DNA from: Cellulomonas sp.
GTDB taxonomy: Bacteria > Actinomycetota > Actinomycetes > Actinomycetales > Cellulomonadaceae
Direction: 5' to 3'
Length of the DNA stretch: 48,736 nt
Assembly (NCBI GenBank): GCA_031178625.1
Contig: JAPSIR010000004.1
Coordinates: 1 to 48,736 of the forward strand
Shown here: positions 32,633-39,404 of the stretch, piece by piece
Layout of the letters: each line of letters starts with the position of its first letter
How positions within the stretch are numbered: position 1 is the first letter of the stretch
Position numbers and translations under genes: made by a program
Notes under the pieces: generated by a model
Databases searched by the model: none
Told to the model about the DNA's origin: nothing
Seen by the model: only the letters and a program-made list of their open reading frames with translations

Positions 32633-32992
32633 ATGACGGATCGTCCCGAGGTGGAGCAGTTCTTCGACGAGTACGCGCGCGGGCTGCTCGCCCGCGACGC
32701 CGCCGCGGTCGCCGGGCTGTACGCGGTGCCCGCGCTGATCGCGTTCCCCGCGCAGTCGCTGGCGGTGGCCGACCGGTCGCAGACCGAGGCGTTCTTCACG
32801 AGTGCGTGGGAGCAGTACGACGGGGTCGAGGACGTCTCGTCCGACGTGCGCGTCGTGGCGGAGACCGGCCACAGCGTCTGGGCCGACGTGACCTGGCGCT
32901 ACGGCGACGAGCGGACCGAGCGGTTCATCTACCAGCTGGTCGACGACGCGGGGACCTGGCGGATCGCCGTGCTGACGCCGATCACCGACTGA
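32633..32992 (+). CDS. NTF2-like / SnoaL-fold protein
   Basis: 119 aa. The pattern VEQFFDEYARGLLARDAAAVAGLYAVPALIAFP..., then SVWADVTWRYGDERTERFIYQLV and TWRIAVLTPI, fits the cone-shaped alpha+beta NTF2/SnoaL fold. No catalytic residues are obvious, so the function may be ligand binding. Leaderless start; monocistronic, followed after about 100 nt by the thiamine operon promoter. Confidence 0.8.
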   Translation: MTDRPEVEQFFDEYARGLLARDAAAVAGLYAVPALIAFPAQSLAVADRSQTEAFFTSAWEQYDGVEDVSSDVRVVAETGHSVWADVTWRYGDERTERFIYQLVDDAGTWRIAVLTPITD

Positions 32993-33112
32993 GCCGCGGG
33001 GCCGGGCGGCGTCCCGGGTCGCGCCTCTCGTGGAGGACGCCGAGCAGCGGGCGACCCGGTGCCACGGACGCCCTGGTGCCGCGGGCGCGGCGCGCGCTAG
33101 GGTCGGCGCACA

Positions 33113-33221
33113 CACGCCCCCGGGGAGCGCAGGAGCGCTGAGAGTGCCGGCCGGACGCCCGTCGTCCCACCGGCTGACCCGTGGAACCTGATCTGGTCAG
33201 CACCAGCGTAGGGAGCAGGGC
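33113..33221 (+). ncRNA. TPP (THI-box) riboswitch
   Basis: All conserved blocks are present in order: CGGGGAGC, GCTGAGA, GGCTGACCC, GAACCTGATCTGGTCAGCACC and AGCGTAGGGA. Binds thiamine pyrophosphate and, when occupied, lowers expression of the downstream ykoFEDC genes. A TAGGGT -10 lies at 33098-33103. No Rho-independent terminator follows, and anti-SD sequences do, so translational control is likely. Confidence 0.95.
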
Positions 33222-33247
33222 TCGTGCCGCGGCGACCGCGGCGCGCC

Positions 33248-33366
33248 TCCTCCCCGTCGCGCGCCCCCGCGGCTGCGCGCCGGGGCTCGGCGCGCACGGG
33301 TGCCGGGTGCGTCGCGTCCTCCTGCCCCGGCTGCGTCCTCACCCGGGGGCCCGACCCCGGGGAGGA
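33248..33366 (+). promoter_or_regulatory. Expression platform of the TPP riboswitch
   Basis: TCCTCCCC (33248-33255) is the exact complement of the ykoF SD GGGGAGGA (33359-33366). A second, nearer anti-SD (TCCTCC around 33318) and a CCCGGGG/CCCCGGG hairpin beside the SD offer alternatives. Ligand-dependent SD masking is inferred. Confidence 0.5.
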
Positions 33367-33369
33367 CCC

Positions 33370-34128
33370 GTGACCCGCACGACCAGCAGCCCGCCCGCAC
33401 CGGCACCCGCGCCGCCGGCGACGTCCGCGGCGCAGACCACGGCCGGCTCCGCGGGGCCGACCGGCGACCCCGCCGGCCCCGACGGCGCGGCCCTCGCCCG
33501 CGACACCACCGCCGACGACCACGCGCACGCCCGCTCGCGGGCCGCCGCGCTGGGCGTGGGCGCCCGCGTGTCGGTGCACCCGCACCGCGACGACTTCGCC
33601 GACGTGCTCCTCGGCGCACTCGCCGCCCTCGACCGCACCGGCGTGGACGTCGTGACCGACGACGTGTCGACCCTCGTGCGCGGCCCCGAGGCCGACGTGC
33701 TGCGGGTCGTCGTGGACCTGGTCGCCGCGGTCGCGCGTGCCGGCGGGCACGTCGTCGCGCACGTCCACCTGTCACGCGGCTGCCCCGGCGAGGTCGCGTG
33801 CGACCTCGGCGACGACGTCGTCCTCGCGCCCGTCGACCTGGCGCCGCCGGCACCGGTGGGCGTGCCCGCGAGCGCGCACTGGGCGCTGTACCCGCTGGGT
33901 GTCGACGGACACCTCGACGCCGTGCTGACGGCGGTCGACGAGGCGGGGGTGCGCGTGCGCGTGACGCCCGAGCACTACGTCACGCGGCTCGACGGCGACC
34001 TCGCCGACGTGCTCGGGACCGTCGCCCTCGCGTGGGCGCGCACCGGCGAGCACGTGCGGCACGTCGTCACGCACGTGACCGTGTCCGTCGGGTCGCCGTC
34101 CGTCGCGTCGCCGGCGGGGGCGCCGTGA
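33370..34128 (+). CDS. ykoF: YkoF-type thiamine/HMP-binding protein
   Basis: 252 aa from the GTG at 33370 with SD GGGGAGGA. An Ala/Pro-rich N-terminal tail of about 60 residues precedes two ACT-like halves (GARVSVHPHRDDFADVLLGALAALDRTGVDVVTDD and ALYPLGVDGHLDAVLTAVDEAGVRVRVTPEHYVTRLDGD), each with the family's DDVSTLV/EHYVTRL element. YkoF of Bacillus binds thiamine or its HMP part. First gene of the riboswitch-controlled operon, GTGA overlap with ykoE. Confidence 0.88.
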   Translation: MTRTTSSPPAPAPAPPATSAAQTTAGSAGPTGDPAGPDGAALARDTTADDHAHARSRAAALGVGARVSVHPHRDDFADVLLGALAALDRTGVDVVTDDVSTLVRGPEADVLRVVVDLVAAVARAGGHVVAHVHLSRGCPGEVACDLGDDVVLAPVDLAPPAPVGVPASAHWALYPLGVDGHLDAVLTAVDEAGVRVRVTPEHYVTRLDGDLADVLGTVALAWARTGEHVRHVVTHVTVSVGSPSVASPAGAP

Positions 34129-34820
34129 CCGCGGCCGGGCGCGACGTCGCGCCGGACGCGGGGGCCGACCGCGTGGACGCCGACGGGCGCGCCGACGCGC
34201 CGGTCGTCGACGTGCGGGCACGGCGCGGGCTCACGCTCTCCGAGCTGGTGCTGCTGGCGGTGCTCGCGGTCCTCTTCGGGTTCCTGTACTGGGCCCTGGT
34301 GCAGGCGTGGGCGGCGCTGCAGATCGCGATGGGCCCGTTCGGCGACCTGGCGCAGCACGTGCTCATCGGCGGGTGGATGGTGGTCGCGCCCCTGGCGATC
34401 TACATCGTCCGCAAGCCCGGCGTCGGGGTCGTCGTCGAGCTGGTGGCCGCGCTCGTGGAGTTCGCGTTCCTCGCCTCGCCGGTCGGTCCGATGCTGCTGC
34501 TCGTCGGGCTCGTGCAGGGCGTGGGCGCCGAGCTCGCGTTCACGCTCACCCGGTACCGCCGGTACGGGTGGTGGGTCTTCGTCGCCAGCGGCGTCACCGC
34601 CGCGCTCGCCAGCACGCTGCTCGGGACCGTCCGGTACGGCTGGCACCTGCAGGACCTGTTCGCGCTGCGCGTGGGGCTGCAGGTCGTCAGCGGGATCGTG
34701 CTGTGCGGGCTGCTCGCGCGCGTCCTCGGTGACGCGCTCGCCCGCACGGGTGTGCTGGACGAGACGGCGCTGGGCCGCGAGCGGCGTGCGCGCCGGGCCG
34801 CCGCGGAGGTGCCCGCGTGA
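34125..34820 (+). CDS. ykoE: YkoE-type ECF transporter substrate component
   Basis: 231 aa. An Asp-rich N-terminal tail precedes about six hydrophobic segments. LYWALVQAWAALQIAMGPFGDLAQHVLIGGWMV and GVVVELVAALVEFAFLASPVG match YkoE, the predicted S component of an energy-coupling-factor importer for HMP/thiamine. Translational overlaps at both ends tie it to ykoF and to the ATPase gene. Confidence 0.9.
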   Translation: MTAAGRDVAPDAGADRVDADGRADAPVVDVRARRGLTLSELVLLAVLAVLFGFLYWALVQAWAALQIAMGPFGDLAQHVLIGGWMVVAPLAIYIVRKPGVGVVVELVAALVEFAFLASPVGPMLLLVGLVQGVGAELAFTLTRYRRYGWWVFVASGVTAALASTLLGTVRYGWHLQDLFALRVGLQVVSGIVLCGLLARVLGDALARTGVLDETALGRERRARRAAAEVPA

Positions 34821-36523
34821 TCGAGGCCACCGGCCTGCGGGTGCGCTGGCCGCACACCGCGGACGACGTGCTGGCCGGCGTGGACCTGCGCGTCGACGCC
34901 GGTGAGCGCGTCCTCCTGCTCGGCACGTCCGGGTCCGGCAAGAGCACGCTGCTGCGCGCCCTCGCCGGCGTCGTGCCGCAGCAGGTCGACGCGTCCACGT
35001 GGGGCGACGTGCGCGTCGCGGGGCACCGCGTGCTGAGCCCGACCGCCCCGGGTGCGCCCGCCGTGCCCACGACCACGACTGCCGTCCTGGCGCGCGACGT
35101 CGGCACCCTCACGCAGGACCCGTGGGCCCAGCTGTGCCTGCCGACCGTCGAGGACGAGGTCGCGTCGGGCCTGGAGCACCGCGGTGTCCCGCGGGCGCAG
35201 ATCGGTCGCCGCGTCCGGGAGGCGCTGCTGGCCGTGGGGGCGGCGCACCTGCGCGGCCGCCGCACGGCGGAGCTGTCGGGCGGCGAGGGGCAGCGCGTGG
35301 CGCTCGCGACCGTCCTGGCGGCGCGCCCGCGCGTGCTGCTGCTGGACGAGCCGACGGCGCTCCTCGACCCGGCGGCGGCCACGGCGGTCGCGCACGCGCT
35401 GCGCCGGGCCGCGACCGGCCGGGCGACGCTGCTCGTCGAGCACCGGCTGGACGAGCAGGGGGCCGACGAGCAGGGCGCGGACGAGCCCGCCAGGCGCGGC
35501 ACGGACGAGGCGCGGTCGGACGGAGGGGCGACGGACGGGCAGGACGCCGCCGCGGGTCTCCCCGGGCGCGTCGTCGTGCTGGGCCCGGCGGGTCGGGTGC
35601 TGGCCGACGGTCCCACGGCGGACGTCCTGCGCGACCTGGCGCACGACCTCGCGGCGCTCGGCACGTGGCTGCCGTGGTGGGCCGAGCTCGCCGCCGCGCG
35701 GGTGCGCGACCTGGCGGACCTGCCGGCGGTGGCTCCGGCCCGCGCCCCGGACGACGCACCGGTCCTGCTGCAGAGCCGGGACCTCGTGGTCCGCCGCGGG
35801 GACCGCACGGCCGTCGCCGGGGCGTCTCTCGACGTGCGTGCCGGACGCGTCACGGCCGTCGTGGGTCTCAACGGCTCGGGCAAGAGCTCGCTGCTGCTGG
35901 CGCTCGCCGGTCTGCTCCCCGCCGAGGGTGTCGTGCGCGGCGCTCGACCGGCCCTGGTCCTGCAGCGGCCCGAGCAGCAGCTCCTCGCCCGCACCGTGCG
36001 GGACGAGGTGGCCTGGGGGCCGCGCCGCGCCCGCCTCCCGGACGCCGACGCGCGCACGGACGCGGCTCTCGCGGCCCACGGCCTCACCGGGCTCGCCGGT
36101 GCGGACCCGTTCCGGCTGTCCGGGGGCCAGCAGCGCCGCCTCGCGGTCGCGGCGGTGACCGTCGGCGACCACGAGGTCGTCCTCGCGGACGAGCCGACGT
36201 TCGGCCAGGACCGGGCGACGTGGCGCACCTGCGCGCGCGCCCTGCGCGGCCTCGCGGACGCCGGGCGCGGCGTCGTCCTGGTGACGCACGACGTGCGGCT
36301 CGTCGCGGAGGTCGCGGACGACGTGCTCGTCCTGCGGGACGGACGGGTGCTCGCGCACGGCCCCGTGGACGCGGTGCTGCGCGCCGGCGCCCTGCCCCGT
36401 GCCGGCCTGCCCCTGCCGCCCGCCGTGCGTGCGGCGCTCGCGGACGGCCGGCCGGTCGCCGCCGTCCTCGGTGCGCTCGCCGCCCGCGTGGGCGAGCACG
36501 CCGTGGCCGGGGTGCCCGCATGA
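34817..36523 (+). CDS. ykoD: Double ABC ATPase of the ECF transporter
   Basis: 568 aa with two complete ATPase halves. First half: Walker A GTSGSGKST, signature LSGGEGQR, Walker B VLLLDEPTA. Second half: Walker A GLNGSGKSS, signature LSGGQQRR, Walker B VVLADEPTF. A hydrophilic linker with DEQGADEQGADEPARRG lies between the halves. Powers uptake through YkoC and the S component YkoE. GTG start overlapping ykoE by 4 nt. Confidence 0.94.
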   Translation: MIEATGLRVRWPHTADDVLAGVDLRVDAGERVLLLGTSGSGKSTLLRALAGVVPQQVDASTWGDVRVAGHRVLSPTAPGAPAVPTTTTAVLARDVGTLTQDPWAQLCLPTVEDEVASGLEHRGVPRAQIGRRVREALLAVGAAHLRGRRTAELSGGEGQRVALATVLAARPRVLLLDEPTALLDPAAATAVAHALRRAATGRATLLVEHRLDEQGADEQGADEPARRGTDEARSDGGATDGQDAAAGLPGRVVVLGPAGRVLADGPTADVLRDLAHDLAALGTWLPWWAELAAARVRDLADLPAVAPARAPDDAPVLLQSRDLVVRRGDRTAVAGASLDVRAGRVTAVVGLNGSGKSSLLLALAGLLPAEGVVRGARPALVLQRPEQQLLARTVRDEVAWGPRRARLPDADARTDAALAAHGLTGLAGADPFRLSGGQQRRLAVAAVTVGDHEVVLADEPTFGQDRATWRTCARALRGLADAGRGVVLVTHDVRLVAEVADDVLVLRDGRVLAHGPVDAVLRAGALPRAGLPLPPAVRAALADGRPVAAVLGALAARVGEHAVAGVPA

Positions 36524-37329
36524 CGACCGCCGGGCGGACGGCGCCCGGGCCGACGGCGCTCGCGCGGCGCGACCCGACGGTGGTCCTCGGGACCCTGCTC
36601 GTGGTGTCTCTGCTGCTGCTCGTGCCCGTCGACCCGTGGACGCCGGGCGCGCTGCTGGTCGCGGCCGTCGCGGCGGCGCGCGCCGGCGGCGTGCCGTGGC
36701 GGACGCTGCTGCGGGGGGCGGCGACGTTCGGCCCGTTCGCCGTGTCCGTGCTCGCGGTGAATCTCGTGACCCGCCCCGGGGTGCCCGTCGCCCACGTGGC
36801 CGGCCTCACCGTCACGGACGTCGGCGCCCTCGTCGGCGCGGGCCTGGCCGTGCGCACGCTGCTCGTCGGGACGCTCGCGGTCGTGGTCGCGTCGTCGCTG
36901 GACCCCGTGCGGCTGGTGACGAGCCTGCACCAGCGGGTCGGGCTGACGTCGCGGGCCGCGGCGGCGCTGCTGGCGGGGCACCGTGTGCTCGAGCAGCTGC
37001 CCGCGCGCTGGGTCGCGGTCCGGCAGGCCCAGGCGGCGCGGCTGCCGGGACCGCGCCCGCGTCGGCCCGGTCGGCTGCCGGCGAGCCCTCGTCTGCTCGG
37101 CCGGGCGGCGTTCACGCTGCTCGTGGTGACGCTGCGGCAGGCGCAGCAGATGGCCGTGGCACTCGAGACCCGTGGGGTCGGGTCGGGTCCGCGGACCGTG
37201 CACCGGCCCGTGCCGCTCGGGCCGGGTGACGGCGTGCTCGCGGCCACGGCGCTCGGCGTCGTGCTGCTGGTCGGCCTGGTGACGTGGCGGCTCGGCCTGC
37301 TCGAGACGTGGGGCACCGTGGGTCGGTGA
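36520..37329 (+). CDS. ykoC: ECF transporter transmembrane (T) component
   Basis: 269 aa, ATG overlapping the ATPase stop by 4 nt (ATGA). Five to six hydrophobic segments plus the cytosolic coupling helices with Ala-Arg-like motifs (VAVRQAQAARLPG and ALETRGVGSG) that contact the ATPases. Last gene of the TPP-regulated operon; a hairpin follows. Confidence 0.92.
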   Translation: MTTAGRTAPGPTALARRDPTVVLGTLLVVSLLLLVPVDPWTPGALLVAAVAAARAGGVPWRTLLRGAATFGPFAVSVLAVNLVTRPGVPVAHVAGLTVTDVGALVGAGLAVRTLLVGTLAVVVASSLDPVRLVTSLHQRVGLTSRAAAALLAGHRVLEQLPARWVAVRQAQAARLPGPRPRRPGRLPASPRLLGRAAFTLLVVTLRQAQQMAVALETRGVGSGPRTVHRPVPLGPGDGVLAATALGVVLLVGLVTWRLGLLETWGTVGR

Positions 37330-37344
37330 CCCGGGCGGTCCCGG

Positions 37345-37377
37345 GGCGGACGGTCGCCCCGCGCCCGGCCGTCCGCC
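37345..37377. terminator. Bidirectional terminator hairpin
   Basis: GGCGGACGG/CCGTCCGCC 9-bp stem with a 15-nt loop, between the converging ykoC and VOC genes. Confidence 0.55.
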
Positions 37378-37380
37378 GGC

Positions 37381-38340
37381 TCAGGCGGCGTGCACCTCGC
37401 GCGCGCTGACGCGCACGACGTTGCGCCACGGGTCCGCGAAGCGGAGCGTCGCGCCGTCGTCGTCCGGCGTCACGCCCGCGGACCGGACCCGGTCACGCAG
37501 CGCCCCGAGGTCGTCGGCCGTCGGGACGACGACGCGCACCTCGCCCAGGCCGAGGGACGACGCCCGCGGCCCCGCCCCAGCGGTGCCCCACGTGTTCATC
37601 GCGAGGTGGTGGTGGTAGCCGCCGGCCGACACGAACAGCGCTCCCTGCCACTCGGCCTGCACCTCGAAGCCGAGCGCGTCCACGTAGAAGGCGCGCGCGC
37701 CGGCGACGTCCCCCACCTGGAGGTGGACGTGACCGACCACCGTCGCGTCGTCGTGGGACGGCTCCGGGTGGGCCAGGTGCTCGCCGAGGAACGCGTGCGG
37801 GTCCAGGCGCAGCGAGTCCATGGCGATGCCGCCCCGCGCGGTGCGCCGCCACAGCTCACGGCCGCGGTCCCAGTACAGCTCGACGCCGTTGCCCTCGGGG
37901 TCCGTGAGGTAGAAGGCCAGCGAGACGAGGTGGTCCGCGGACCCCACGTAGGTGTGCGGGGCGTGCCGCGCCACCGAGGCGAGGGTCGCGGCGAGCCCGG
38001 CACGGTCGTCGAAGAGCAGGGCCGTGTGGAACAGGCCTGCAGACCCGCGTGCACGGGGCGGCAGGTCGGGTGCGTGCTGCAGCACCACGAGCGGGACGCC
38101 GCGGCGGCCGAGCACCACGCGCGTCGGCCCCGCACCCCCGGCCTCGCCGCCGAACCGGTCCCCGGGTCGGTCGAGCGGCTCCAGGCCGAGCACGTCCCGG
38201 TAGTAGGTCAGCTGCCCGTCGAGGTCGCCGACGAGGAGCGTGACGGCGTCCATCGCGGTGCCGGCGGCGATGGGCTCGGGCGCGCGGTGACGGGCGAGCG
38301 ACCGGTCGCTGCCGGCTCCGGGGACGGGTGCGGTGGGCAT
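37381..38340 (-). CDS. VOC-family dioxygenase (catechol 2,3-dioxygenase-like)
   Basis: 319 aa from the ATG at 38340; the longer track start lies upstream of the promoter. Two tandem glyoxalase/bleomycin folds (MDAVTLLVGDLDGQLTYYRDVLGLEPL and VGHVHLQVGDVAGARAFYVDALGFEV). Metal ligand candidates are the His of GLFHTALLF, the His of VGHVHLQV, the His of GYHHHLAMN and Glu of NGVELYWDR or GLGEVRV. It resembles CatE/YfiE-like ring-cleavage enzymes, often controlled by quinone-responsive MarR regulators. Promoter with repeated TTGAAC lies immediately upstream. Confidence 0.9.
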   Translation of the reverse strand: MPTAPVPGAGSDRSLARHRAPEPIAAGTAMDAVTLLVGDLDGQLTYYRDVLGLEPLDRPGDRFGGEAGGAGPTRVVLGRRGVPLVVLQHAPDLPPRARGSAGLFHTALLFDDRAGLAATLASVARHAPHTYVGSADHLVSLAFYLTDPEGNGVELYWDRGRELWRRTARGGIAMDSLRLDPHAFLGEHLAHPEPSHDDATVVGHVHLQVGDVAGARAFYVDALGFEVQAEWQGALFVSAGGYHHHLAMNTWGTAGAGPRASSLGLGEVRVVVPTADDLGALRDRVRSAGVTPDDDGATLRFADPWRNVVRVSAREVHAA

Positions 38341-38346
38341 GCCACC

Positions 38347-38383
38347 ACCGTACGGTTGACCGTTCAATAGTTCAACTGTCAAC
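38347..38383 (-). promoter_or_regulatory. Promoter and repeat-rich operator of the VOC gene
   Basis: Minus strand: TTGAAC (-35, 38375-38370), 17-nt spacer, TACGGT (-10), then 6 nt to the ATG: a leaderless promoter. TTGAAC recurs at 38367-38362 inside the spacer, and GTTGAC/GTCAAC halves flank it, giving interlocking direct and inverted repeats typical of a MarR-type site. Confidence 0.6.
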
Positions 38384-39027
38384 TAGCGATCGTACGCACC
38401 CGACATGCGGTGGTCACGCCCGAACCCGGGCAGGAACCGGGGCCCCGCCGCGGCGAGCTCCGCGGCGTACGCGTCCGCCCAGGCGCCGAACGGCGCGTGC
38501 GCGAGCGCGTCGTTCGCGAACCGCGCGTCCTCCGTCAGCTCCGTCACGCAGAAGCCCGGGATGGCGAGGTCCGTCACCGGACCGCCACGCTCCACCTCTG
38601 CGACGACGAGCGGCGCGTTGGCACCCGCGAAGACGTCGATGACCCAGCCGTCGTCGCCCAGCCACACCGAGTGCCGCAGCTTGGCCACGCGCGCACCGCC
38701 CCGGCGGACCATCTCGACCCCGACCTGCGCGTCGATCTCCCGCTCGGCCTCGTACCGCGTGCCGCCCGCCATCGGACCCTTCACCGTGACGGCGCAGAAG
38801 TCGACCGCGCCCGCGAAGCGCTCGAGCAGCGCGGCCTCGTCCAGGCGCAGGTCGACGGGCACGTCGACCGAGGACGCCTGCGCCCGCACCCGGAGCGCGT
38901 AGCCGCCGTCGGCGAGGTAGTAGCTCTGGACGATCAGCGCCGGCGCGGTCTCCAGGAGCCGCGCCGGGACGTCGCGCGCGAGGAACCGTCGCTCGAACTC
39001 GAAGTCGCCGTACCCCGTGTCGCTCAT
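38383..39027 (-). CDS. CYTH-domain protein (polyphosphate/triphosphate tunnel fold)
   Basis: 214 aa from the ATG at 39027. The CYTH opening FEFERRFLARD (ExExR variant) is followed by alternating charged strands (YALRVRAQ, CAVTVKGP, RYEAEREID, RVAKLRHSVWLGDDGWVIDVF, VVAEVERG) that line a triphosphate tunnel. Possible activities are triphosphatase, polyphosphatase or adenylate cyclase-like. Functional partner of CHAD proteins such as 31613-32551 (inference). A TAGCGT -10 at 39078-39083 would give a 5' leader of about 44 nt. Confidence 0.9.
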   Translation of the reverse strand: MSDTGYGDFEFERRFLARDVPARLLETAPALIVQSYYLADGGYALRVRAQASSVDVPVDLRLDEAALLERFAGAVDFCAVTVKGPMAGGTRYEAEREIDAQVGVEMVRRGGARVAKLRHSVWLGDDGWVIDVFAGANAPLVVAEVERGGPVTDLAIPGFCVTELTEDARFANDALAHAPFGAWADAYAAELAAAGPRFLPGFGRDHRMSGAYDR

Positions 39028-39404
39028 GGTCCGCCCGTCCGCCGCCGGGCCGCGCGGGACGCGCGGTCCTCGCACCCACGCTAGCGACAGCGCGGGCGGG
39101 CGCGCGGCAGCGCGCCCGTCCGCGCCAGCGCGCCGCGGCAGCACGCGGCGACGGAAGGCGGCGGCACCACCCGCCCGCGGGCGCACCGGCCGGATGCAGG
39201 GCGGCGCCCCGGCTGGGCGGGTCGGACGAGGCGGGCATCGAGGTGCGGTCGCGGAGTCGCGAGCAGGCCGGTCCGGCGGCTCGGTCGGACGCCGCAGGAC
39301 CGGCACTGGGGATTGCGCTTCCCGCCGTCCTCGTGCCACGGTGGGTGAGGTCGGCGAGAAACCGGTTTCTCGTCGTCCTCGCCACCGAGACGAAGGAGTC
39401 CGGC
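39028..39404. other. 377-nt intergenic region between CYTH and pectate lyase
   Basis: No gene supported. Holds a TAGCGT -10 for the CYTH gene (39078-39083, minus) and, for pectate lyase, TTGCGC (39313-39318), 18 nt, CACGGT (39337-39342), the palindromic operator at 39355-39372 and a GAAGGAG SD. The central part, about 39090-39300, shows nothing I can name. Confidence 0.6.
39355..39372. promoter_or_regulatory. LacI-type palindromic operator of the pectate lyase gene
   Basis: CGAGAAACCGGTTTCTCG, a perfect 18-bp palindrome with the central CG and GAAAC/GTTTC arms typical of LacI-family sites. It starts a few nt after the predicted transcription start and 32 nt before the ATG, well placed for repression until an inducer (perhaps a pectin oligomer) appears. 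Confidence 0.7.
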
